Shown: one piece after another, positions 18,395 to 27,072 of the stretch
How positions within the stretch are numbered: the stretch's first letter is position 1
How the letters are laid out: each line of letters starts with the position of its first letter
NCBI RefSeq assembly: GCF_000931465.1
Contig: NZ_CP010892.1
Coordinates: forward strand, 5,107,388 to 5,171,387
DNA from: Pseudomonas sp. MRSN 12121
GTDB taxonomy: Bacteria; Pseudomonadota; Gammaproteobacteria; Pseudomonadales; Pseudomonadaceae
DNA length: 64,000 bases
Direction of reading: 5' to 3'
Program-made: the position numbers and the translations under genes
The notes under the pieces: model-generated
The model's database searches: none
The model's input: only the letters and a program-made list of their open reading frames with translations
Told to the model about the DNA's origin: nothing

Positions 18395-19041
18395 TGACTC
18401 ACTCCCCAATAGTTTTCATACAGCAATTCGTTCAGCGGGCGCTCCCGCGCCCAGCCTTCGAGCACCAGCATCGGCGCCGGGTAAAACTCGTCCACCGGCC
18501 CCAGGCACAGCACCGCCAACGGCTTGGCCCCGGCCGGCAGACCCAGCAAGCGGCCCAGGGCAACGGGCTCGAACAGCGATACCCAGCCCATGCCCAACCC
18601 TTCGGCACGAGCCGCCAGCCACAGGTTCTGAATGGCGCAGGAGAGCGAGGCCAGGTCCATTTCCGGCAAGGTCCGGCGCCCGAAGATATGCCGCTCGCGA
18701 TCGTCCATCAGCGCCGCCACCAGCACTTCGGCGCAGTCGTGGATGCCTTCGACCTTGAGCTTCATGAATTCGTCGGAGCGTTCGCCCAGGGCCTCGGCCG
18801 TGCGTACCCGCTCCTCTTCCACCAGTTGCTGGATCTGCCCACGCAACGCGCGGTCGCTGATACGGATGAAACGCCAGGGCTGCATCAGACCGACGCTCGG
18901 CGCCTGGTGCGCGGCCTCCAGCAGGCGCCGCAGGACCTGCGGCTCGACCGTGCCCCCGGTGAAATGGCGCATGTCGCGCCGCTCGGCGATCGCACGGTAG
19001 ACCGCTGCACGCTCGGTCGCGGAAAAGGCGTTGTCGGTCAT
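18391..19041 (-). CDS. bluB: 5,6-dimethylbenzimidazole synthase
   Basis: A 216-residue nitroreductase-fold enzyme that cannibalises reduced FMN with oxygen to form dimethylbenzimidazole. RRDMRHFTGG near the N-terminus, AHQAPSVGLMQPWRFI and GLGMGWVSLF are family blocks that distinguish BluB from ordinary nitroreductases. Its presence indicates an aerobic route to the lower ligand. The start overlaps the cobB stop by four bases. Confidence 0.93.
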   Translation of the reverse strand: MTDNAFSATERAAVYRAIAERRDMRHFTGGTVEPQVLRRLLEAAHQAPSVGLMQPWRFIRISDRALRGQIQQLVEEERVRTAEALGERSDEFMKLKVEGIHDCAEVLVAALMDDRERHIFGRRTLPEMDLASLSCAIQNLWLAARAEGLGMGWVSLFEPVALGRLLGLPAGAKPLAVLCLGPVDEFYPAPMLVLEGWARERPLNELLYENYWGVSQ

Positions 19042-20351
19042 GGACGCTGCGAACCTTCAGGCGCCAACAGCGCCGCGATCGCTCCGGGGTTGGACGGGAA
19101 ATAGAAATGCACATACGAGGCTGTCAGTCGCCCCTGGCGATACACCGCTTCCGCACCGCGCCCGCCGTTCGGGCTCTGGCCTCGGGCGATCGGCACCAGC
19201 TCGGTGCTGGTCAACGAATGATGGTAGGTGTGGCCGCGCAGCGCGCCTTCCGGCAACGCCACCGCCTGCAACGCCAGGGCCGCCAGGCGCTTTTGCATCA
19301 CCGCGTCGCCGGGCAGCAGGCCCAGCAGCACGGCGCGTTCGCCCTCGACGTCGGTCAGCGAATCCAGCAGGTACAACATGCCGCCGCACTCGGCGAGCAA
19401 GGGCTTGCCCGCGGCATGGTGCGCGCGGATCGCGCTGAGCATCGAGCCATTCGCCGCCAACGCCCGGTGATGCAGTTCCGGGTAACCGCCCGGCAGGTAC
19501 AGGCTGTCCGCCTCGGGCAGCATGGCGTCATGGAGCGGCGAGAAAAAACGCAACTCGGCGCCCATCGCGCGCAACAGATCGAGGCTCGCACCATAGGTAA
19601 AGGCAAAGGCTTCGTCGCGGGCCACGGCAATGCGCACGCCGGCCAGCAATGGCTCGACGACAGGCACCGGCGGTGCGGCGAACTCGACGGCCGGCGGCAG
19701 GGCCACCTGGCAACTGTCGGCCAGGGCCGCGGCGGCCGCGTCGAGGCGCAGGTCCAGGTCGTTGAGTTCACTGGCCTGCACCAACCCCAGGTGACGACTG
19801 GGCAGTTCGATCCCGGTTTCCCGCGACAAGGCGCCGTACCAGCGCAGGCCTTCGGTCAGGCTACCTTCGAGCAACTGCGCATGACGCAGCGTGCCGACCC
19901 GGTTGGCCAGCACGCCGGCGAACGGCAGGTCCGGCTGATAACGCGCCAGCCCCAGCGCCAGGGCACCGAAGGTCTGGGCCATCGCCGTGCCGTCGATCAC
20001 CGCCAGCACCGGCACCCCGAAATGCCGCGCCAGGTCGGCGCTGGACGGCGTACCGTCGAACAGCCCCATCACGCCTTCGATCAGGATCAGGTCCGCCTCG
20101 CCCGCGGCTTCCCACAGCAGGCGCCGGCTCTCCTGCTCGCCGACCATCCACATGTCCAGCTGGTACACCGGGGCGCCGCTGGCGCGCTCGAGGATCATCG
20201 GGTCGAGAAAGTCCGGTCCGCACTTGAAGACCCGCACCTTGCGCCCCTGGTTGCGATGCAGGCGGGCGAGCGCGGCGGTCACGGTGGTCTTGCCCTGGCC
20301 GGAAGCCGGCGCGGCAATCAGTACCGCGGGGCAATGACGGGCATCCCTCAC
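19038..20351 (-). CDS. cobB: Cobyrinate a,c-diamide synthase
   Basis: The 437-residue amidotransferase combines a P-loop ATPase domain (IAAPASGQGKTT, residues 12-23) with a C-terminal glutaminase domain containing Cys 322 (LAECGGMLYLLD). It amidates the a and c carboxylates of (hydrogeno)cobyrinic acid. The start overlaps the cobO stop by four bases. Confidence 0.94.
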   Translation of the reverse strand: MRDARHCPAVLIAAPASGQGKTTVTAALARLHRNQGRKVRVFKCGPDFLDPMILERASGAPVYQLDMWMVGEQESRRLLWEAAGEADLILIEGVMGLFDGTPSSADLARHFGVPVLAVIDGTAMAQTFGALALGLARYQPDLPFAGVLANRVGTLRHAQLLEGSLTEGLRWYGALSRETGIELPSRHLGLVQASELNDLDLRLDAAAAALADSCQVALPPAVEFAAPPVPVVEPLLAGVRIAVARDEAFAFTYGASLDLLRAMGAELRFFSPLHDAMLPEADSLYLPGGYPELHHRALAANGSMLSAIRAHHAAGKPLLAECGGMLYLLDSLTDVEGERAVLLGLLPGDAVMQKRLAALALQAVALPEGALRGHTYHHSLTSTELVPIARGQSPNGGRGAEAVYRQGRLTASYVHFYFPSNPGAIAALLAPEGSQRP

Positions 20352-20959
20352 AGTTCGACGCCCTTCTGAGCCTTGATCCCGGCCTGGAAGGCGTGCTTGA
20401 CCATGCCCATCTCGGTGACGGTGTCGGCCAGTTCGATCATCTGCGGCTGGGCGCCGCGACCAGTCACCACCACATGCTGCATGGGCGGGCGGGCCTGAAG
20501 ATCGCCGAGCACCTGGTCCAGGTCGAGATAACCGTGCTTGAGGGCAATGTTCAGCTCATCGAGCACCACCAGGCCGATTCCCGGGTCACGCAGCAGCTCC
20601 CGGGAAACCGCCCAGGCCGCTTCGGCCGCGGCGATGTCGCGCTGGCGGTCCTGGGTTTCCCAGGTGAAGCCTTCGCCCATCACATGGAAACGCACCTGCT
20701 CCGGGAAACGCCGGAAAAACAGCTCCTCGCCCGTGCTGTTGCGGCCCTTGATGAACTGCACCACGCCACATTGCATACCGTGGCCCATGGCCCGCGCGAG
20801 CATGCCGAAGGCCGAGCTGCTCTTGCCCTTGCCGTTGCCGGTCAGCACCAGCAACAGCCCGCACTCGTTCGGCGAATTGGCGATGCGTTCGTCGATCACG
20901 GCTTTTTTGCGTTGCATGCGCGCCAGATGGCGTTCGTCACGATCGGGGGACTCAGTCAT
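20348..20959 (-). CDS. cobO: Cob(I)yrinic acid a,c-diamide adenosyltransferase
   Basis: The 203-residue CobA/CobO-type enzyme attaches the 5'-deoxyadenosyl group to cobalt. The N-terminal basic helix (HLARMQRKKAVIDERI) and the P-loop LTGNGKGKSSSA (39-50) are diagnostic. GGAG nine bases upstream supports the ATG at 20959. It is the first gene of the operon and directly follows the cobalamin riboswitch. In P. aeruginosa a TonB-dependent receptor gene is, as I recall, upstream of cobO; here none is present. Confidence 0.94.
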   Translation of the reverse strand: MTESPDRDERHLARMQRKKAVIDERIANSPNECGLLLVLTGNGKGKSSSAFGMLARAMGHGMQCGVVQFIKGRNSTGEELFFRRFPEQVRFHVMGEGFTWETQDRQRDIAAAEAAWAVSRELLRDPGIGLVVLDELNIALKHGYLDLDQVLGDLQARPPMQHVVVTGRGAQPQMIELADTVTEMGMVKHAFQAGIKAQKGVEL

Positions 20960-21049
20960 GGGGCAGCTCTCCGTTGGGGCTGGATAACGGGGGGCAGGCA
21001 TAGGAATAGACGGCGCAAGCCTGGCATCGCCCACCGTGATGCCGTTGGA

Positions 21050-21275
21050 TGGATCAGGCCGGTCTCCGGGCTTGTGAGTGGCGTGGATGCCCAACTGCGC
21101 GCCTTCCCATGTCGACCATCGACACAGTGGCATCGAGCGCAGTCTTGACTCATTTACCGTTGCGGGGGCAGCGCCGGAATCGTCATGTGCGCCTATCGGC
21201 ACGGGGACTCACCGGCTTCCCTGTTTCACTCTGTCGACCCACGGCCACAGAGCACCTGAAACAAGTCGCGAAGGT
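21050..21275 (-). promoter_or_regulatory. Cobalamin riboswitch upstream of cobO
   Basis: Read on the minus strand, the leader contains the ordered conserved blocks of a B12 aptamer: CAGGTGCT (near 21260), GGGAAGCCGGTGAG (around 21210-21223), the B12 box GCTGCCCCCGCAACGGTAA (around 21154-21172), GCCACTG (near 21130) and AAGCCCGGAGACCGG (21059-21073). A hairpin GGCATC/GATGCC (21023-21043) lies between aptamer and cobO without a U-run, so control is more likely translational or through Rho than an intrinsic terminator. High cobalamin should shut off the whole operon. Confidence 0.93.
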
Positions 21276-21444
21276 TAGAGGGTTGGGGGTGGAGCGTCAA
21301 TGAAAGCCAGGGCCTGGCGAATCGGCGAATGACTGCAGATGGCAAACGCGACGCGAATCTTGTGCCACACTCAAGGCAGTGATATCAAATAGCCATATTC
21401 GCTTCAAAAAACTCCAAAATCTCAACAATAATAGGAAAAGTCCG

Positions 21445-22026
21445 ATGCAAGGCATGATCATCAGCAATCCGAAACTGGAATTCCTGCGCCCTGCCCTGGA
21501 ACGCTGGTTCGATTGCATCGACCGCTACAACTCCGTACGTGGCGATAACGAAAGCCCGTACTGGTTCGACGAAAAAGCCAACCTGGGACTGCTCTCCTCC
21601 GCGGCCTGGATGGCGGAAATGGTCACGCTGGAACATACCCCGAGCAAAAAGCAGCTCGAAGAAGGCAACCGCAACGGGCGCACCGACCTCTACATCGCCA
21701 CTCAGGAAGAGCGCGTCTATATCCAGGCCACCCAGCGCTGGCCCCGAGTCAACAGCCTGCACCTGACCCAACCGTTGCTGGATGCCGCCAGCGATGCGAA
21801 AAAAGCCAGCTACCCCAGCGACCTGAGGCTCGGCTGCCTGTTCGTCACGCCGCAGAAGACCCAGCACAGCGCCACCCCGGAAGAACTGCAGGACATGGTC
21901 GACGATCTGCAAAAGGAACACTGCTGCGCCGTGGCCTGGTACTTCCCCTACGCCTATCGCAAATTGCGCAACGACACCGGCAACTACCACCCGGGCATTG
22001 CCGTACTGTTCAAGGAAGCTCACTGA
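21445..22026 (+). CDS. Uncharacterised soluble protein
   Basis: From the ATG at 21445 (with AGGAAAA upstream) this gives 193 residues; longer starts from 21379 lack a ribosome-binding site. There is no signal peptide or membrane helix. A segment with Glu 58, Asp 81 (NGRTDLYI) and a following beta strand VYIQATQRW (91-99) is loosely arranged like a PD-(D/E)xK nuclease core, but the usual ExK would read QAT. The gene is divergent from the cob operon and followed by a lipoprotein gene. Function is unknown. Confidence 0.65.
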   Translation: MQGMIISNPKLEFLRPALERWFDCIDRYNSVRGDNESPYWFDEKANLGLLSSAAWMAEMVTLEHTPSKKQLEEGNRNGRTDLYIATQEERVYIQATQRWPRVNSLHLTQPLLDAASDAKKASYPSDLRLGCLFVTPQKTQHSATPEELQDMVDDLQKEHCCAVAWYFPYAYRKLRNDTGNYHPGIAVLFKEAH

Positions 22027-22098
22027 CACGGTTGAACCATCACCGGCCTGTGCTTCTCTATGACTACACCGACATCGTGCATTCATAGGGAAGTCAGC

Positions 22099-23427
22099 AT
22101 GTTCAAGTTACGCTACGCCATTCTCATCACCGCCGCCGCAGGCCTCGCCGCCTGCGGCGAAAGCTCCAGCCTCCAAGTCTCCGATGGCACCGGGCCCTCG
22201 CCGAAACTGCCCGAGCCGAACAAGACCCTGATCCCGACCGTGAACATCGCCCCGGCGATCGGCTGGCCGCAAGGCGCCAAGCCGGTGGCCGCCGCCGGCA
22301 CCCAGGTGGCGGCCTTCGCCGAGGGCCTGGACCATCCGCGCTGGCTGTATGTGCTGCCCAACGGCGACGTGCTGGTCGCCGAGACCAACGCTCCGCCCAA
22401 GCCCGATGACAGCAAGGGCATCCGCGGCTGGGTGATGGGCAAGGTCATGGGCCGCGCCGGGGCCGGCGTACCCAGCCCGAACCGCATCACCCTGCTGCGC
22501 GACAAGGACCATGACGGCGTGGCGGAAACCCGCACGGTGTTCCTGGACAACCTCAACTCCCCATTCGGCATGGCGCTCGTGGGCAACGACCTGTACGTCG
22601 CCGACACCGATCGGCTGCTGCGCTTCCCTTATCAGGAGGGGGATACCCGGATCAGCGCCCAACCGACCAAAGTGGTGGACCTGCCCGGCGGCACGCTGAA
22701 CCATCACTGGACCAAAAACGTGATTGCCAGCCAGGACGGCAGCAAGCTGTACGTCACCGTCGGCTCCAACAGCAACGTCGGCGAGAACGGGCTGGACCAG
22801 GAAGAAGGCCGCGCGGCGATCTGGGAAGTCGATCGGGCCACCGGCCAGCAGCGGATTTTCGCCTCCGGTCTGCGCAACCCCAACGGCATGGCCTGGGAAC
22901 CGCAAAGCGGGCAGCTATGGACCGCAGTCAACGAGCGCGACGAAATCGGCAGCGACCTGGTGCCGGACTACATCACTTCGGTCAAGGACGGCGCCTTCTA
23001 TGGCTGGCCCTTCAGCTATTACGGCCAGCATGTGGACGTGCGCGTCACACCGCAGAATCCGGAACTGGTGGCCAAGGCCATCGCCCCGGACTACGCCGTC
23101 GGTCCGCATACCGCGTCCCTGGGCCTGGCATTCGCCGAAGGCAGCAAGCTGCCGGCGCCTTTCACCCAGGGTGCGTTCATCGGTCAGCACGGCTCCTGGA
23201 ATCGCAAGCCCCACAGCGGCTACAAGGTGATTTTCGTGCCCTTCGCCAATGGCAAGCCGACAGGTCAACCCGTGGACGTGCTGACAGGCTTTCTGAGCGC
23301 GGACGAAAAAGCCATGGGCCGTCCGGTCGGCGTCGTGATCGACAAGCAAGGGGATCTGCTGGTGGCCGACGACGTCGGCAACAAGGTCTGGCGCGTGTCG
23401 GCGGCGGACAAACCGCAGGCTCAGTAA
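22099..23427 (+). CDS. Lipoprotein of the glucose/sorbosone dehydrogenase family
   Basis: The 442-residue precursor has a lipoprotein signal (LAACGE, Cys near residue 20) and a six-bladed beta-propeller of the sorbosone-dehydrogenase type: AEGLDHPRWLYVLPNGDVLV, NPNGMAWEP, DEIGSDLVPDY, GAFIGQHGSWNRKP are recognisable blade segments. Such proteins are often called PQQ-dependent sugar dehydrogenases, although the substrate is usually unproven. GGGAAG precedes the ATG at 22099; an in-frame start at 22060 lacks the signal peptide at its N-terminus. Confidence 0.85.
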   Translation: MFKLRYAILITAAAGLAACGESSSLQVSDGTGPSPKLPEPNKTLIPTVNIAPAIGWPQGAKPVAAAGTQVAAFAEGLDHPRWLYVLPNGDVLVAETNAPPKPDDSKGIRGWVMGKVMGRAGAGVPSPNRITLLRDKDHDGVAETRTVFLDNLNSPFGMALVGNDLYVADTDRLLRFPYQEGDTRISAQPTKVVDLPGGTLNHHWTKNVIASQDGSKLYVTVGSNSNVGENGLDQEEGRAAIWEVDRATGQQRIFASGLRNPNGMAWEPQSGQLWTAVNERDEIGSDLVPDYITSVKDGAFYGWPFSYYGQHVDVRVTPQNPELVAKAIAPDYAVGPHTASLGLAFAEGSKLPAPFTQGAFIGQHGSWNRKPHSGYKVIFVPFANGKPTGQPVDVLTGFLSADEKAMGRPVGVVIDKQGDLLVADDVGNKVWRVSAADKPQAQ

Positions 23428-23436
23428 GGAAAGCGT

Positions 23437-23477
23437 CGTCGAGGTTGAGGTGACGCGCAGTCATCGCAACCTCGACG
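23437..23477. terminator. Hairpin between convergent genes
   Basis: CGTCGAGGTTG (23437-23447) and CAACCTCGACG (23467-23477) form a perfect 11-bp stem between the sorbosone-dehydrogenase-like gene and the convergent NlpC/P60 gene. U-runs are poor on both sides, so termination may be incomplete. Confidence 0.55.
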
Positions 23478-23488
23478 CGAGGGGGAAG

Positions 23489-24025
23489 CTAAGGGTTGTG
23501 CGCCAGATGCTCTGGCTGCAGCACGCGCTTGGCGCTCAGGTAGGCTTTTTGCCAATAGGCCTTGGACAGGCTGTCCAGCTTCACCGTGCCGCCAGTGGCC
23601 GGCGCATGCACGAAGCGGCCCTCGCCGACATAAATGCCGGCATGGCTGACCTGGGAGCCGCCATTGGTGGCAAAAAAAATCAGGTCGCCGGTCTGCAAAG
23701 CGTTCTTGCCCACATCCGGTGCTCGCATGCCAATCATTTCGCGCGTGGAGCGAGGCAGCGAGATACCGGCCGCATCGCGGTAGACATAACCGATCAGGCC
23801 GCTGCAATCGAATCCGGAATCCGGCGTGTTGCCGCCCCAGCGATAAGGCGTACCCACTAGCCCCAGGGCGCGAAACAGTACGTCTTCGGCAGCTGGCGAG
23901 AAGGTGGCCTGGGGGGTATTGAAAACGGGAGCACGTACCACGGGCGCGGGAGGCGGGGTACGACTGGCGCACGCGCTGAGCAGCGCGGCGAGAGCGATCA
24001 ATGCAAGGCGGGCCGACGTCGACAT
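23489..24025 (-). CDS. NlpC/P60 family lipoprotein peptidase
   Basis: The 178-residue precursor has a lipobox (LLSAC, Cys 19), a Pro-rich linker and an NlpC/P60 domain with Cys 74 (FDCSGLIGYV), His 128 (SHAGIYVG) and a third polar residue at His 140 (RFVHAP). These enzymes cleave D-Glu-mDAP bonds in peptidoglycan stem peptides. It lies directly downstream of a paralogue at 24191-24820; both encode the Cys-His-His triad and the PRSTREMI segment, which suggests a tandem duplication. Confidence 0.9.
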   Translation of the reverse strand: MSTSARLALIALAALLSACASRTPPPAPVVRAPVFNTPQATFSPAAEDVLFRALGLVGTPYRWGGNTPDSGFDCSGLIGYVYRDAAGISLPRSTREMIGMRAPDVGKNALQTGDLIFFATNGGSQVSHAGIYVGEGRFVHAPATGGTVKLDSLSKAYWQKAYLSAKRVLQPEHLAHNP

Positions 24026-24078
24026 ATGCAGAACAATCCTGATCTGGATGCGGCTTTCTCTGCCGTGAGGCCGAAAAC

Positions 24079-24113
24079 AAAACCGCGTAAGCAGGGCTTA
24101 CGCGGTTAGTTTT
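24079..24113 (-). terminator. Intrinsic terminator between the two NlpC/P60 genes
   Basis: ACCGCGTAAGC (24082-24092) and GCTTACGCGGT (24096-24106) form an 11-bp stem with a 3-base loop; the minus-strand transcript then reads TTTTGTTTTC. It separates the two paralogues into different transcripts. Confidence 0.85.
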
Positions 24114-24190
24114 CAACAATAGATCAGAATTCTAGCGTCTACGCGCCAAACTTCAAGTAAGACTTTAAGTTTGCCTTACAAAAAGTCCGC

Positions 24191-24820
24191 TTATTTACGC
24201 GCGGTGACCACAGTCGGGGCCATCGCAAGGGCGCGCTTGGCTTCGATGAAGGTCTTGCTCCAGTAGCTGTCACCCAGGCTGTCTACCCGGACACCACCAC
24301 TACGGCGGCTGCTGGAATGGATGAACTGGTCGTCGCCCAGGTAGATGCCAGCGTGGCTGACACGACCGCGGCGGCCATTGGTGGCGAAGAACAGCAGATC
24401 GCCGGGTTGCAGCTTGTTACGCGCAACCAGCGGGGCGTCAACGTTGATCATTTCGCGAGTGGAGCGCGGCAGGTTCATGCCCGCTTCTTCACGGAACAGG
24501 TAGCCGATGAAACCACTGCAATCGAAGCCGGCTTCGGAGGTGCCGCCGAAACGGTAACGGGTACCGATCAGGGACATGCCGCGCTCGAGGATGCTGTCGG
24601 CCAGTACCGGCAACTGGTAAGGCTTGCTGTCGGCGAACTCGGCGAGTTCTTTTTCGGTTGCCAGTTCTTCCTGGTAAATAGCGGAAGAGCGGGCTTTTGA
24701 AGAGTTCTGGACCTGCTGCTGAGGTTCCTGCTGGCTCACCGGAGAGTGGGTGGCGCAACCAAACAACAGGGTAACGAGTGCAAGAGGCACGAGGGGTGCG
24801 AAGCGCTTCAGCATGGGCAC
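24191..24820 (-). CDS. NlpC/P60 family lipoprotein peptidase (second copy)
   Basis: A 209-residue precursor with lipobox LLFGC (Cys 22), a Gln-rich spacer and an NlpC/P60 domain with Cys 101 (FDCSGFIGYLF), His 156 (VSHAGIY) and His 168 (FIHSSS). It resembles E. coli Spr/MepS-type endopeptidases that open crosslinks for wall growth. An ATG two codons downstream (24814) is an equally good start. It is separated from its paralogue by a terminator, so the two may be expressed differently. Confidence 0.9.
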   Translation of the reverse strand: MPMLKRFAPLVPLALVTLLFGCATHSPVSQQEPQQQVQNSSKARSSAIYQEELATEKELAEFADSKPYQLPVLADSILERGMSLIGTRYRFGGTSEAGFDCSGFIGYLFREEAGMNLPRSTREMINVDAPLVARNKLQPGDLLFFATNGRRGRVSHAGIYLGDDQFIHSSSRRSGGVRVDSLGDSYWSKTFIEAKRALAMAPTVVTARK

Positions 24821-25028
24821 GACCGTGGCTAAAAGTTATAAAGAAGCCGCGACTATGCCTTCTATCGCTCTCATTTGCAAATTCAATCGATTAATTTGTG
24901 ACTTATCGGTTTCCTGTTTACATCTAAGGCCTTAAGCCCATTTTAAACGCACACGCCTCTGGAACCGCTTCCGGATGCGGGTTTTCTGGCGCCTGGAATA
25001 TGCCGAAAAGCCCCTGCGAGCCGCTGTT

Positions 25029-25733
25029 TTACCAGCCCAGGGTTTCTTTCAGGAAGGGAATGGTGAGCTTGCGCTGGGCTTGCAGGGAGGCCTGATCGAG
25101 ACGCTCCAGCAACTCGAACAACGCGCTCATGCTGCGAGTGCCGCGGGTCAGGATGAAATGCCCGACCTCATCGGTCAGGTGCAGCCCACGACGGGAAGCG
25201 CGCAGCTGCAATGCGCGCAGTTTGTCTTCGTCGGAGAGTGGACGCATCTGGAAGATCAGCGCCAGGGTCAGGCGCGACTTGAGGTCCGCCAGCTTCACCG
25301 GCAATTCCCGCGGAGAAGTCGAAGCCGCGATCAGCAGGCGCCGACCGCTGTCACGCAGGCGGTTGAACAGATGGAACAGCGCCTCTTCCCAGTCAGCCTT
25401 GCCCGCCACCGCCTGCAGGTCGTCGAGGCAGACCAGTTCGTACTGCTCAAGGTTGTCGAGGATTTCGATACCGCGATCCAGCAACTCCGCCAGGGGCAGG
25501 TAGACCGCCGGCTCTCCCAACTGCTCGAACCGCAGGCAAGCAGCCTGCAGCAAGTGCGTGCGCCCTACCCCATCCTTGCCCCAGAGATAGATCAGGCTTT
25601 CGGTCCAGCCGGCGTCGGCTTCGCAAAGCCGCTCGACATAGCCGAGTGCAGCGGCATTGGCGCCTGGGTAGTAGTTGATGAAGGTGGCGTCATCACGCAG
25701 ACGCACACCTAGGGGCAGCTGAATCGGTTTCAT
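25029..25733 (-). CDS. hda: DnaA regulatory inactivator Hda
   Basis: The 234-residue AAA+ protein is related to the ATPase domain of DnaA but lacks the DNA-binding domain. It starts with the clamp-binding motif QLPLGV (residues 5-10), has a P-loop with Arg replacing Lys (WGKDGVGRTHLL), as is normal in Hda, a Walker B (LVCLDDLQAV) and sensor motifs near LKSRL. With the beta clamp it stimulates ATP hydrolysis by DnaA and prevents re-initiation. It lies downstream of the NlpC gene's divergent neighbour and is co-directional with the AI-2E permease gene upstream. Confidence 0.93.
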   Translation of the reverse strand: MKPIQLPLGVRLRDDATFINYYPGANAAALGYVERLCEADAGWTESLIYLWGKDGVGRTHLLQAACLRFEQLGEPAVYLPLAELLDRGIEILDNLEQYELVCLDDLQAVAGKADWEEALFHLFNRLRDSGRRLLIAASTSPRELPVKLADLKSRLTLALIFQMRPLSDEDKLRALQLRASRRGLHLTDEVGHFILTRGTRSMSALFELLERLDQASLQAQRKLTIPFLKETLGW

Positions 25734-25962
25734 GCTGACTGAACAGTTCCAAACGAACCGTTAGTGGCCTCTGTGTAAAGTTTGCAAAGTTTATACCCGT
25801 GACGCCGGGCGCACAATGCAGCAGACCACAAGCAAAATCAAAGGTTTGCGTTAGCCTGGGGAAATCTCGAGGGTTTCTTTGACGCAGGTTGTGACAGCCA
25901 CAAGAACCTCCGGAGCCACTCGCCCGCCAGGCGAGCGCCCCGAAGGCACAGGGACCGGGTGA

Positions 25963-27036
25963 CTACTGCCCGGCCCCGTCCGCTCCGCTATAGATGTCGG
26001 AGTCCTTATACAAGTCGTGCACGTGGCGCACCAGCACCATGATCACCGCCGCCACCGGCAACGCCAGCAGAACGCCGGTGAAGCCGAACAGCTCGCCCCC
26101 CGCGAGAATCGCGAAGATCACCGCCACTGGGTGCAGGCCGATCCGGTCCCCCACCAGCAGCGGGGTCAGCACCATGCCTTCAAGCGCCTGGCCGACCATG
26201 AAGACCGCCACGATGCCAATCATCGGGTACAGGTCGCCGCCGAACTGGAACAACCCGGCAATCAGCGCCGCACCGATACCGGTGATGAAGCCCATGTACG
26301 GCACGATCGCCGCCAGGCCGGCAATCAGACCGATCAACAGCCCCAGCTCCAGCCCGACCAGCATCAGGCCGGCGGCATAGATCCCGCCCAGCGCCACCAT
26401 CACCAGCAACTGGCCACGCACGAATGCCCCCAACACCTCATGGCATTCCCCGGCCAGTTCCACCACGCGCGCCTCACGATCCCGGGGCAGCAGGCTGCGG
26501 ATCTTCGCCATCATCAGGTCCCAGTCACGCAACAGGTAAAAGCTCACCACCGGGATCAGGACCAGGTTCGCCAGCCAGCCAATCAGCGCCAGGCTGGAAG
26601 CCGTCGCCTGGCTCAGGATCACCCCGACGATATCGGTGGTCTGCCCCATGTGCTCGCTGATCGCCGCCTTGACCTTGTCGAACTTCCAGAACCCGTCGGA
26701 CAGGCCCAGCTTGGACTGCGCCCACGGCATCGCCGTGTGTTGCAGCCAGTCGAGCATCTGCGGCGCCAGCTCGTACAGGCGCAGCAATTGCTTAGCAAGC
26801 ATCGGCACCAGTATCAGCAGCAACGCCATGACAATCAGGGTAAACAGGGCGAATACCGCCACCACTCCCCAGGTCCGCGAGAGCCCGAGTTTTTCCAGGC
26901 GATCCACCAGCGGATCGAACAGGTAGGCCAGCAACAAGGCCACCAGGAAGGGGGTCAGGATCGAGTGCAACAGGTAAATGAACCCTGCCACCAGGACCAA
27001 CCCGCCCAACCAGACCCAACGACGCGTATCAGCCAT
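25963..27036 (-). CDS. AI-2E family (PerM-type) transporter
   Basis: A 357-residue membrane protein with about eight helices, including the family blocks FLVALLLAYLFDPLVDRLE near the N-terminus, VPYMGFITGIGAALIAG and DRIGLHPVAVIFAILAGG near the C-terminus. Relatives include PerM and TqsA-like proteins; transport of autoinducer-2 is not established for this branch. GGAG six bases upstream supports the ATG at 27036 over an earlier one at 27048. The gene is next to hda and a DUF2066 gene, a conserved gammaproteobacterial arrangement near purM. Confidence 0.88.
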   Translation of the reverse strand: MADTRRWVWLGGLVLVAGFIYLLHSILTPFLVALLLAYLFDPLVDRLEKLGLSRTWGVVAVFALFTLIVMALLLILVPMLAKQLLRLYELAPQMLDWLQHTAMPWAQSKLGLSDGFWKFDKVKAAISEHMGQTTDIVGVILSQATASSLALIGWLANLVLIPVVSFYLLRDWDLMMAKIRSLLPRDREARVVELAGECHEVLGAFVRGQLLVMVALGGIYAAGLMLVGLELGLLIGLIAGLAAIVPYMGFITGIGAALIAGLFQFGGDLYPMIGIVAVFMVGQALEGMVLTPLLVGDRIGLHPVAVIFAILAGGELFGFTGVLLALPVAAVIMVLVRHVHDLYKDSDIYSGADGAGQ

Positions 27037-27072
27037 GAACCACTCCATTGCTTCTATATAAGGAAAGAAAAT

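Noticed and set aside
25029..25733. Arg instead of Lys in the Hda P-loop
   Set aside because: Looks like a lost ATPase residue but E. coli Hda has the same substitution; it is normal for this family.
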